Below are positions 21,266 through 32,449 of a stretch of DNA of 64,000 bases, piece after piece; positions within the stretch are counted from its first letter, which is position 1; each line of letters begins with the position of its first letter. The stretch spans positions 1 to 64,000 of the forward strand of contig JAALGZ010000026.1 in NCBI GenBank assembly GCA_015227615.1. The letters are read 5' to 3'. The notes beneath the pieces are model-generated. The model searched no databases. It was given only the letters and a program-made list of their open reading frames with translations, and had not been told where the DNA came from. This stretch comes from Labyrinthula sp. Ha. Taxonomy: Eukaryota; Sar; Bigyra; Labyrinthulida; Labyrinthulaceae. The position numbers and the translations under genes were made by a program.

Positions 21266-22337
21266 TTACTTTTCGGGATCATAAACTTCTAAATATCTTT
21301 TGCTTGCCCCCACAATTTTTTGTTTAAGGAGTTCATAAGTTTTTTCCAAAGTAGGCGTCCAATTTATTTTGACTACTGCTTTTTCGAGATCTTCCAGTGT
21401 TCCCCCGTGTAAGCTAACGATTTCATTAAATGGCTCTCTAATCTGCGCTAATCCTGGAATAATTGGCGCCAACCAGTTACATAAATAAATAACTTGAGCA
21501 AGTTGGTGTGCTATCTCAGGACGCGGCACAGATGGTATTTTATTGTAGAAACTGTCTTTAAAGGGTATCTTTCCATCCTTTGTTAATCTACCACACCATT
21601 CAGCATAGTCGTCGAAAAGTATGCACTTCTTAAAGTTGAATAGAACTTTCTTACGCAAAGTTCTCTTTAATATTCTCTTGAGTAGATCTTGTATCTTATA
21701 AATGTCCTGCACATATAATAAAATGTCGTCTAGCCAGCAAATTACTCCGTTAGTAGGGGTATTAAATATCTTGTCATTGGGACTGTCAATAACTTCGTTG
21801 ATAATCCGCTCAGCGAAATACGTTGGGGTATTTTTCCAGACCATCGGAGCACCTAAAAGAGTCCATGCGCTTCTTTTTGTAACCAACGTGAAGTATTTTT
21901 GACTGTGTTTCTGCGTAGGAATAAAATCAAACCCGCTAAGTATGTCCAGCCCGCAATAAAATGTGTTTTCCCTTAAATCCTGGAATTGTATTTCTAAATG
22001 GGGGAATGATAGTGCAGTAGGGACCGTGTATTTATTAAGCTTGACCATGTTAACCGCCATTTTGAATAGAGATAATATATTCCTTTCTTTGAATTTAGCT
22101 TGTTCAATAGCAGGTAGACCATGAAACCCCTCAGGGAAATTGAACTGCTTTGGTACCACAAAAAATGGAGCCCCATATGTCGGGTTTTTTTTCTGGTATA
22201 AATATTCCTACGTTTGCTAAAGCTTCGAATTTCAACTCTAATAAATGTTCCTCTTGTTCAGTCAGATGATATCCCGCCGAGATGATAGGTGGGTGTCCTT
22301 GTTTGAGCTCGCATTCAATGGGAGTAAGGTTACTCAT
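21266..22337 (-). mobile_element. Reverse transcriptase
   Basis: Ty3/gypsy RT landmarks in order: LTPIECELKQG near the start, MVKLNKYTVPTALSFPHLE (the fingers/primer region), YCGLDILSGFDFIP (first catalytic aspartate), KYFTLVTKRSAWTLLGAPMV, and VICWLDDILLY (catalytic DD, with tryptophan where most elements have Y or F). Then come FNFKKCILF and a thumb/connection region ending in KTYELLKQKI. RT copies the element's RNA into DNA. Confidence 0.88.
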
Positions 22338-22400
22338 TTGGCTTGTAGATTGGCATAGTCCAAAAGCGGGTAACGAAGAGAGAACTAGCTGTGTGAATAC

Positions 22401-23567
22401 TTAGTTTTCTTCTTCAGTTATCTTATCCTTGATATAATCCATTTGCTGTCCCAGAATAACCTTTAGCTCATGTTCTTCATCTTTGCCCGGTTCCGTCTGT
22501 TCTCCTAGGCCTATTTCCTTGAACTCCGGTGGGAGATCGTGGATGTTGTCTTTAATTAGAATGGGAGCTACATCCTTCGTTGATAAGTTTTCAAAATGAT
22601 TGTCAGATACTTGAGATGGTGTTACATATTTTGCCACCCTTGTGGAGTTAACTACAAGCAAATGATTCACAAAATTTACGTGTTTATGATAATAAAGTTC
22701 TTTGGAGAGCAATTTCAAAGTTTCTGGTACTTGATTATAGTCTCTTGTTAGTAAAAATATAATGTCATTTGAGCTCTGAAAGTTGACTCTTTTGTCGAAC
22801 GTGTTGTCATTAGTAAACATAAATATGAGATCTTCTGAGTAAGTAAAGAGATGTTCCTTTTCTAATTTATTTGCGTGAGCATATTTCGTTGTTGTGCTGG
22901 TTGACGTGTAGTAAATGCATAGTGTTTCTCGTAGAGTAAAACGAGAATGTGTGAAGTGAGATAAAATGTCTTGCCAGTATGCTGGCTTCGATAGAATAAA
23001 AAGCAGATCCAGGTTCTCCATATGTTCATCGTTAAATACCTCGAGTAGTTTCTTCGTACTGGGTAAGATAACCGCGAAATTGACCTGTACTTCTTTATTA
23101 CATATCGGCCTTATATCAATTCTTTACTATTTTTCTTGATCCAAACCATAAGCTTCATTGTTATCCGTGTCGAGATGAAAATATGAAAAACGTGATGACT
23201 CTAGGGAGTACAGAAGGTTGCCCCCCTTGCATGTTTCCTAGTCTTGCTTCTTTGCGTTCTTAAGTGTGATCTGTAAGTTGAAACTCTTTATTGTTAGTAA
23301 TCCGATGAGGAAATCCGTCCAGGATACGTCGTCCACTAGAAAGACTGTAAGCGTTCCAAGGTTTAACTGTAGTCTGCCTTCAAACAACCTAACTTTTATC
23401 CTGACCACTATAGCTATTTTCTTAGTGACGTCTCCACCCCATCTTATTTCCTTGATCCACTTCGATCTTTGTGCAAATTTTTTCCAGTAGCTGGAGAGAG
23501 CCCACATTTCGTTGCGTTCCCATATCGAGCAGTCATTTAACCGTCTCGAAATCCTTTCTGGAATCAA
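22401..23567 (-). mobile_element. Protease-like and linker region
   Basis: The first segment (23567-23238) has LGTLTVFLVDDVSWTDFLIG, which resembles the end of an LTR-element aspartic protease (VFVVDD...DFLIGL). The following segment (23021-22401) is charged and has no recognised domain. Confidence 0.5.
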
Positions 23568-23834
23568 TGTAACATTCTGAAAGTATTGACTACTTGGAGT
23601 CCTTCGTCTCCTCGAACGTGGCCCATACAGAGATGTATATCACTTTATCCTTCTTATTCTTTGTTTATGCTTTCTTCTTTTTTACTGGCGATGGCGAAAG
23701 CTTGTAATAACCCGCTGATAGCTTCTCCGTGGCATCTTCTTCGTTTTCATCATCCGATGAAGACGACTCCGGCAGCTGCCCTTCCATTATTTTGACGTAT
23801 CTTTTTTTACTTTCTTTCTTAGATAGTTCAGGTC

Positions 23835-24718
23835 CTACAGCTTTGGATTGTCTATCATGCTTTTGGATTTAAGGTACATCTTCTTCGTCAAGGCGTTCAA
23901 AATAAGATTTGTGATGTGTTTCTTATTTTTTGTCTTGTCTTCAACCGGGATATGTATCAAGTATTTATTAACTTGGTCGAAAAAGTTATTAAACTGATCC
24001 AAGGGTTCTCTTTTTTTTTCTTCCATTCCAGTTTTTTCGACATCCTTAACAGAGCATTCTTCTTTTTCCTTTGTTCAACACTTTTCTTTTATCTAGTGAG
24101 GCACCTTACCAGATCAACTGTGGAATCGGGGTTTATTCCCCTGTTTCTTAAGGCATATCTAGCTTTTCGTGAGAAGTGCGCGGAGAATGAGCCAGATGGG
24201 TTGTTCTTGAACATCGGGCGATAGGAATGTAGGAATTCAACTATCAATTCGTAGTCCAAGGATGTCAGCTTCTTTATTTTTATATTTTGTTAGTAGGTGA
24301 CTCGAATTGACTTCTTCTTGGCAAGCTCTTTGGTTCGAATCGAATAAATCATGCTTGCACATTCGAAGATAGTTGAGTCTTCTTGAATTGAGCTGAAGTT
24401 ATCCTCATCTTCTTCTTCTTCGAATGGATCTGTCTCTTGGAGTTTATTTGAAAGTTGTGAAATATTAGGTAGTTTAGAGCGAATTGGCGTATATTTGAGT
24501 TTAGCCTGTTGATAAAAACTAGTAGGAGGCGATAGTTTAGGTCCAGCTTGTGCCACAGGAGGTTCATCTTTGGTCTGATCTTTCTGCTTGATAGACATTT
24601 TACTCTTCCTGGCTTGCTTCAGCTGCTTCTTTATCTTTGACAAGTCAGCGGACGTGAATTTTGACTTATTCTTCGTGGTCGCTCGGGTATCTGGTCTATC
24701 TTTCTTTTCCTTATTCAT
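23835..24718 (-). mobile_element. Gag-like region
   Basis: Starts with ATG at 24718, only 19 nt inside the 5' LTR. The opening ~140 residues are lysine-rich and acidic in patches (KKDRPDTRATTKNKSKF). A later piece (24026-23835) has LDQFNNFFDQVNKYL, suggestive of a helical Gag. No CCHC zinc knuckle was found. Assignment is by position. Confidence 0.5.
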
Positions 24719-24737
24719 AAAAATACAAAGTAGTTTA

Positions 24738-24881
24738 TGTCCTTCTTATAAGAGTGTATTTATATTTCATATTCTTAACCTATTAATGATTCAAGTGTAC
24801 TATAACAGGAATAGCTAAACTACTAAGTGATCACGTGGCATGGAGTAAATGTTCTCACGAACATATTACAGTGTCGGGACA
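24738..24881 (-). repeat. 5' LTR of the Ty3/gypsy element
   Basis: 144 bp, TGTCCTTCTTATAAGAGTG to GGGACA, partner of 17331-17476. A CGGT duplication follows at 24882-24885. Confidence 0.9.
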
Positions 24882-24885
24882 CGGT

Positions 24886-25630
24886 TCACCAAGAAATTTG
24901 GAAACATCTTATATGCATGGAGTTCAATGGTAGCTGCAACGTATGGATTATGGTTTTCGTACTCCGGAGTACCGTAATACACTTTTCATTCGATAATTAC
25001 ATTTCCTACAGCTAAAAATCAAAAACCAGTTAAATTCAAATTGAATCACAAAATGACTAGAGAGTGATGAAGGAAGATGAACAAGATATGAACCAGACAA
25101 GGATATTCACAGATGTGAATGGGATACGAACAGGAACAAAAATAACAAAAAAGAAACAGATGTATCATGTGAACACCTTCTCGTGACAGAGCATTTGAGG
25201 GTGAAAAGAAAACTTTCTTAAAAAATATTTTAAACTCTTATAGCTGTAAAAAAAACCAATGAGAAATAATACAATTGTGGAACCTCATCTTCAAAAGGTA
25301 AATTGTTTAAGCTCTTACAAGTTTCTTAGCACAAAGAAAAGGAGCCTATACCGCCAATATCGCGGCCATCTCTCCAATAAAAGTGTCTTTTTGGAACCGG
25401 TGGCATGAAGCTACATTTCTGGAAGGTCATGGAGTTCAATGAGTACATATGGAATGTTCAAATAGTGAGCCTGCTATTTAGTTTGGAGGAAAACGATCAG
25501 AGTTTAACTTGTTTTTAACATCAATGGTGTGAGTGAGTTCAAACTCGTTTATCGTTATTGTGATAAGTATATGTCAAAATCAAAGAATGACTTGTCTATG
25601 ATGTTCCTTAGAGCATTTCTCTCCCTCAAT
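24886..25630. other. Intergenic, no gene seen
   Basis: Sequence between the LTR element and a decayed coding-like relic. No supported feature. Confidence 0.5.
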
Positions 25631-27482
25631 TAAGTTGCATAGACATTCTTCCACTCTATTCCATTTTTCTTTGTCTATTTTCACAATACCCTGCACACCG
25701 AAGGTCGTTCCACGCACTCTTCAGATATTTTGGACGCTGCCTTCAATATGCCAAGAAAAGGAGCCTTGGCCTTGAACTGCAAACCCTCTGTAATTGGAAT
25801 TTCCTTTCATACTAACCCTTTTAAAATTGAAATTTGCAAGGAATGTCTATGAAAATCTAATATATGAAGGAAATTTGACTGGTAGATGTATTTTTGCTGG
25901 CTTCTGTAGCAAATACAAGTACATTGACTGCAAGGAAAGTTCAAACTAAGGCAGAGGGAGGAAGAGTATTTTCAACGTAAAGCCCCGGTCAGGACGCGAG
26001 TTTGAAGATTGAAGCCGACTTTCCGGCAAACAACTTTTTCCTCAACAATGTATTTTTAGTTTCCCTTATCCAAAGTTATGTTACATCCAAACAATCTTTC
26101 TGATCCCTGGTTCCTTAGATCCCTTAGTTCTTTTGACATCTCTAATACTTTCTTGAGAAGATCTTTAATTTTGGACAAAGTTTCATGCTTATTCTTTTCA
26201 GCTGTTTGTTAATGATATTCCAGAAGTGAATTTAATTTTTTTTATTTTTGCGTGTGTTTCAATCCACCTTCTTTTCAACATTGCGTAAGACAATTCAACC
26301 CATTAACTACATTCACGATAAGACATCAAAATTTTACTCTTGTGGGTGCATCCCAACGTTCATTTCTTTTCTATTAAAATGTGTATGTAGTGCTGCTGAT
26401 GTTGCTATTAGTGATCGTGTAGTAAGGTTGGAAGATGGGTGTCATGAGATATTTCAGATTCAAAACAATGAAAAAATGTTCTTTTTAAGTTGAACTTAAG
26501 CTATGGAGGATATTCAATTGAAGTACTAATTGAAGCTAAGCTCAGTGTGCTGGTGAAATTCAAAATATATCTCACATACGTGGTCCCTAACTCTGCAGCA
26601 TCTTTATCCTAAACTGAATTTCCATCAACCATTACTACAGAAGAATCAGCTCAGCCAGAATTCATGAGACCACGAATGACTTCTAGCAATTTTTTGTTTT
26701 CATAAAAGTCCAGCCAAAATTAATGGATGATGAAAAGCAGTCAACGCCAATTTCATAAATCTATATCAACTTGTTTGTTTAAAGAATAGGTCTTGTATCC
26801 ATCTAAATCAAGTCTTGGCAGTTTTTTGTTAAATATTTTTGCAAAAGTTTTTGAAATTTTGGGCCTTTTACTATAAGTTTATCTGTTGTTGTTTGTTTCA
26901 ATAGAGTTCAAATATTCCTGTTCAATCGAGACACCCTGATTCGCATTTTACCACTCTACTCATGTTGATATATTCAGATAAGTTTCTTTTACCCATAACT
27001 CTTCCCACTACTCTTCTAGTAATGCCTTTTTTAAATTAAATGTCAGGAAATTTTTCTTGAGGTGCTAAGATGGCAACACTGATTGAAGTGTCAGCCAAGC
27101 TAAGTGACTAAATTAACTTAAATTCAGCATCTGTTAAGTTTTCTTGCTACACTCTCTAGTTTAAAGGTAAATTTGACGTAATTTCCTTCATGTTTGGTGC
27201 TACTAATCAGGAAGTTGTACTTATACAGCTTAGGATTAAAACTTATTTTAGCACGAAAGATACAATTAACATTCTCGATATACCAAAGTTTACATCTTTT
27301 TGGTATTCTTGTTGTTTTTGTACCGAAAAATCACTTTCATCCAGTACACAGTAATGTTAAGGTTTCTTCGCCATCTAAATCGACCTCCGACATACTGTAT
27401 GAAATTTTCAAACTTCTCAGTGGAGGTATTATTTTAGCTTTGTTTCACTGAGTTGATTAGGTAAAACTTTGATCTTTTCCAT
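25630..27482 (-). pseudogene. Unidentified coding-like relic
   Basis: On the minus strand, stretches of non-random protein text appear with shifting frames. One begins at an ATG at 27482 (MEKIKVLPNQLSETKLK). Later pieces include KFENFIQYVGGRFRWRRNL, SFNPKLYKYNFLIS, KLPRLDLDGYKTYSLNKQ, VIRGLMNSG, ADSSVVMVDGNSV, GLQFKAKAPFLGILKAASK and KIDKEKWNRVEECLCNLI. All run in the same direction over about 1.8 kb, so this looks like one decayed protein gene of some 500-600 codons with several breaks. I do not recognise the family. It could be a dead host gene or part of a mobile element. Confidence 0.45.
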
Positions 27483-27489
27483 GGATTAT

Positions 27490-30400
27490 TCGAAGTGCTC
27501 TTACGTCGGCTAAGACGGTTTCGTTCCTGTCAGTATTCTTAATTTTGTCAAAGAATTTTGTCTATATGGACTAATTCTCCATTCAATCAACCAAGAAAAG
27601 CGGAGTACAATATTCCCCAATATAAAAATAGCTTCACATAGTGTAGTACTAAGAGGAAAGTAATACACAATAATACCACATGATGGTACTGAGAATAATA
27701 AAGTACGTCGCCTTAATTTTGAATGAGTAAGGATCGAGAAAGGAGGCTGTGGATCAAAAGAAACCCACCATAATAATTTTGTTTGTGCAATGGGAACATA
27801 TGCATTACACTGACACAACACAATATTACCAATTAGCACTTAAATAACCTTGTCGTCGGTGAACTTGGCAGAACAACGCTAATGGGTAATAGTTCTTTGT
27901 ACTATAATATGATTCAGTGAACTCATATTCGAGATGCAAAGCATTGCCCAAATTTAGGCCGAAGATGCAAATAAAAGATTCATATTAACTTCTCGAGTTA
28001 GGTACCATTATTAAAATATTCATTGGACCACAAATGATTATCCATTAGAAAGGCATGAGAAGATACTCGTCTTTGATGTTGTAAGTACGGGACAGATTGG
28101 TGTGGTACTGTTTATTGAAGAAGCGGCGTTGAAGCGAGGAACGATACAAAAATAATACTTTTCTGTATGTTTCAAACAAGACAAAACTATGATACTCGGG
28201 TATCCCTGATTAAACTCTTGTAAAGATTGCTAAACAACTCTGCAAACAGCATTTTTTTGGTGTATCATTTTGTTTTTCGGACTTAGAAGACGACAAATAT
28301 TCTGGACCAGAACTTTAGTAGTCAGTCCCACGTGGTAAAATTTTGCACCGCATGTGGCAGACACTTATAAAAGCTGTATTCTAGAGCTTTGATCACAGAA
28401 TTAGTTTGGTTTGTTGAAAATCTTTAACATCCGTCCGTCGGTACTATCTTTTCAATTTAAAAAATTGTATTTCTTATTCAATATATTTTTAATCAAGGAT
28501 AAAATCTTGCATAGTCATGAATGAGAATTTCTTGACCATATCTTATGAGTAACAATTTAACTAAAAATAATGTTCTCGTTGAAGAAAGAAATATTTTAGT
28601 ATATATAAAAGCAAAGATAAGACATGAAGGTGTTACTAATTCAATGACGCCTGCACCTAATTAAGCAAGGTTATATGATCGCAAAAGGACAAAATTGAGT
28701 AAAATACCAAACCCTATCTAATGAACAAAAAATATACATTTTTTTATATATTATACCTAATATTTTCTAACATTTGTCTTCAGATATTTTGCTAGTCTTT
28801 CAAACGTTAAATGAAAATCACAGCTCAAGTTTCAGTACGCAAAGAAGTCTTATCATTAACATCGATCATGGAGATTCTAAGATAATGCATATATTTTTTA
28901 ATGATTTAAATTTGGCTGCAATAAGAATATTTTGAATTAATATTTGAGTTATCTATAAGTTTTTATAGCGAGTTTTTCCCTTGGGTAATCCAATTCTAAT
29001 GTCTATACACGACATAGCAATTTATTACCCACTAAAACTCAGTCATTGTTGCCTTCAGAGAACAATACATATCTTGACTACTTTAATGTAGTTCTAGGGA
29101 ATGATAATAATCTTTGATGTTGTTTTAAAGCTATGACTCTTGCTAATTCATAGCCCGGTGTTTTTAGATATATATTATTTGGAAAATAAAATTCTTATGT
29201 TTTAATGTCAGTTTACAATCTTACAAGTAAATTTTCTTTTGTTGTAGTTACCAGATACAGTCTCCATTAAGGTCAACAACTTCGCCGTGTCATACTTACA
29301 TACAAACAGTCTATTTGTGTAATTCACAGGGTTAAAATAGTATTAAGTATGAAATTTTGCTTTACCAACTCCTTAATGCATCGCTAGCATTACTTACTTT
29401 TTCAAACATCGAGGAAATGCTATAAACTACCTTAGTCTCACAACTAAAATGAAGTACCAATCCTCTCTTGGTAAAGCACACTAGAACTATATTTGTGTCT
29501 TCCTGGAGAAGCGGCACGTCCAATTCACTTCGCTCACATGGAATTATTATAGTTGAATATTACTATCTTAGATCTCAGGGTCCTTCAACAATTTTACTTC
29601 CATTGACCACTATTGAGCTTCTTAAGAGAGGGTAATAAGTTTAAAAATATTCTCTGAACGTGTTAAACTTTTTGCTGTGATGTATTTGACCACTGTAATT
29701 AAGATGATCTTCATTCAGAGTTCTCGTATAATTTAGATCCGGTGCTAGTGACGTAAGACAGGTGAGACCTCAAAGCTGGTATTAGTGGATAAAAGGCTTA
29801 TAATATTTGAATTCAGTGTAGAAAATTAAATTAATTTTACTTGCAGCAGATACTTACACTTTTCAGGGGTCCATATAACAGAGAAGATCTCTTTAGAGCC
29901 CATTCTCCAACCGATGGATAGGTGTGCAAGATTTTCTCAACATAATTTAAGTGGCAAGAATGAATATATACCCCACCCGAGTTTAGAGAAATTAGCAATC
30001 TTGTTTTTTGAAAAGATTTAGTTTCTTCTAAATAAGTCTTAGGATTCACGGGCTATTGAGATATAATGAAATATACGAAAACTATTCTTAAAACCATATC
30101 CTTGAATGTTTCTACCAGTATACCAATTTTTTTCATATTTTTTATTGTATCACTTTTGATTTTTCCTAATGAAATGAGGATTGAAGTGAGCTATCATGGT
30201 GATGCTCTTAGTAATTTCGCGTATCATACCCAGCTGATCACCTAAGATATTAAGAGAATACTAAAATCAAGAGCTGAATAGGTCATTAAAACACAAAGCT
30301 GTAAGCTAAACCATGTGAACTACCTCTTCCCTCAATATCTGATTGCAAAAAAGAAATTTATATTGGTTTACTAAATGTATGAAGTTGAGCGAAACATATA

Positions 30401-32440
30401 GATTCTTGGTTATATGGCTCGATTAGATTGCGGTTCACTATCTGCACCAATATCCAAACTTCAGCTTAGTAACACCTTTAGTAGAATATCAACACATTAC
30501 CAGTTCAATTACTTTCCAGTCTTTTGTTGCGTTAACTCTAACCTTAAATACAAAAAATACAATGATATTTCACACCAAAAGCCTCAGAAAACAAGTTCAT
30601 TCCATAATGTTTACTCAAGATCAATCTTCCACTGTGGTGGATACTATCACTGGCCTCGAACTTGGAGCCCTGTCCTACGAAGAGGTTTATAAACTTTTAC
30701 AATTGATGCTACCCTTTATTTCATTTCTACACTGCGTGTCTTCAATTACCCCAAATGTCTTAATACGTCTTCTGTCACTTTTCTTCGAGTGAAACAAGAT
30801 GGAGGATAATTATAGGTACTGGTATCCACCACCTGCTACATGTAATTAATGAAGAATGGGGACAGCAGTGATAATATCACACCAACTTCAATAACAGAGA
30901 CTAAGATCGTGTTTTTTTGCTTTAATATGTACCTGGTTCCTAATCTATTCGTATGATAGTATTGAACATGCATTCCATTTATGGTAATAGAAAGCAATGA
31001 AGTCAAATAAGATGGAAATTTTAGCAAAGTAAACCAGAAAATATATATTATATTTTAAGATCTATCCTCTTATGGAAGCATCAAAAGATAAAATAAAATG
31101 CTACCAGGCGAGATAACTTTAAAAAATAACAAGAAAGTAAATAAAAATAAAATATGGATGATAATAAAATATGGAAATTCAAAGAAGACAAATAATGCGC
31201 GAATATAGAACTAAATAGACAATCTTTGTTTACTTCAAAGATTTATGAAGCCTCACAAACAACACAGCTCCGTAAATTTCAATTTAGCCTCATTATGAAA
31301 ACTATGATTGAGAAAATTCCAACCACAACATCTCCCATAGCAGGAGGCTCAAATTAGTCGTGAAATCCAGTTACACCCGTGAAAGGGAAGTCAAACTCAC
31401 GCTGTTTGCTTATCATCTTAATGACCTCTTAGAGAGGGTTAATGAACTGCAAATTTATTAAAAATATGAAAAAATAATAAGTTTATTGAACAGAAACCCT
31501 AAGGGGAATACGGAAATGATTCTTAGAACTCATTAAAAAACCAGAGAAAATAAACTTTGAAAGTAAAGATCTGGACTTTAGTATCAAATTCGAGAACATG
31601 CTTGAGAACAGGTAGGATAATAAAGTACATGCAGGTAACATGCAAATTCTTAGAGATTTCCCTACGTTTTGATATATTAATGCCAAAAATGACTAGAGAA
31701 GAATATCTTCGGGGTTTCGATTATGGAGCCTTATTAAAAATTTTTACATTAGCTAAACAACAAGATAAAAGTTATAGAAGGATCAGCTTTATTGTTTGAA
31801 ATAGATACATTAGTAAAAAGAGAAACTGTTTTGAGAACTGAAAGCGAATAATCTCAATAATTTCTTATGTAAAAACCAAACTTACACTAAATGTAAGAGA
31901 ATAGTATGTCACGAATCTAAATGCTTGTAAGAAGTAATTATTATGACTTAAAATCTAAGTATTTCAATGATAGTATTCCATAAGGTAATAATGGCAATGA
32001 TATATTATTTTTAAAAGCAAGAGGTAATATTACTAATGTAACAAAATAAAACTTCTCTATAATAGTTTTGTCGTTCAAAATATTTTCTATAGCAAATCGT
32101 ATATTACTGGATTGAGTGCCAGTATACATATAGTCTCAAGACCCCACAAACATAGATTGAAGAACATAAGAAATGTTGACGTCAAATTTCTTGAAAACAA
32201 TATATATCTTTCGAAAACAGTAAACCCAGAGCCTTAATATTTTTAATCATGAAACTAAACTAGTATTTACAAATAATATGCTTTTTTAAATGTAAGAAAA
32301 GTAGGTTTCTTATCAATAACCCAACTAATGTATCAAGGATTTATTATCGGGCTAAGCAATAATAGTTTTAAAATAAGAATATAGAAATAAAGAGTCGCTG
32401 ATTCCATCCAGAAAAGATAATCAGTATTATATAAGACAAG
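27490..32440. other. 5-kb gene-empty stretch
   Basis: No supported gene. A few open frames below about 110 codons without family resemblance. A gag-like relic of the following copia element may begin near 31400, but I cannot support it. Confidence 0.5.
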
Positions 32441-32449
32441 GAAAATTAA

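Larger units (their letters stand above)
17331..24881 (-). mobile_element. Ty3/gypsy chromovirus-like LTR element carrying SANT and MT-A70 modules (broken)
   Basis: A 7.55-kb element bounded by related ~145-bp LTRs that start TGTCC and end GGACA, flanked by a CGGT duplication (17327-17330 and 24882-24885). Order on the minus strand: 5' LTR, gag-like, protease-like, RT, RNase H, integrase, chromodomain-like part, SANT-like domain, coiled region, MT-A70 methyltransferase, 3' LTR. A purine-rich tract abuts the 3' LTR. It is broken, with roughly ten to fifteen interruptions, yet many domains read clearly. The LTRs agree at roughly three-quarters of positions by eye, so the insertion is old. All parts lie on one strand, and the extra modules sit between integrase and the 3' LTR, where LTR elements usually carry accessory genes. 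Confidence 0.9.
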
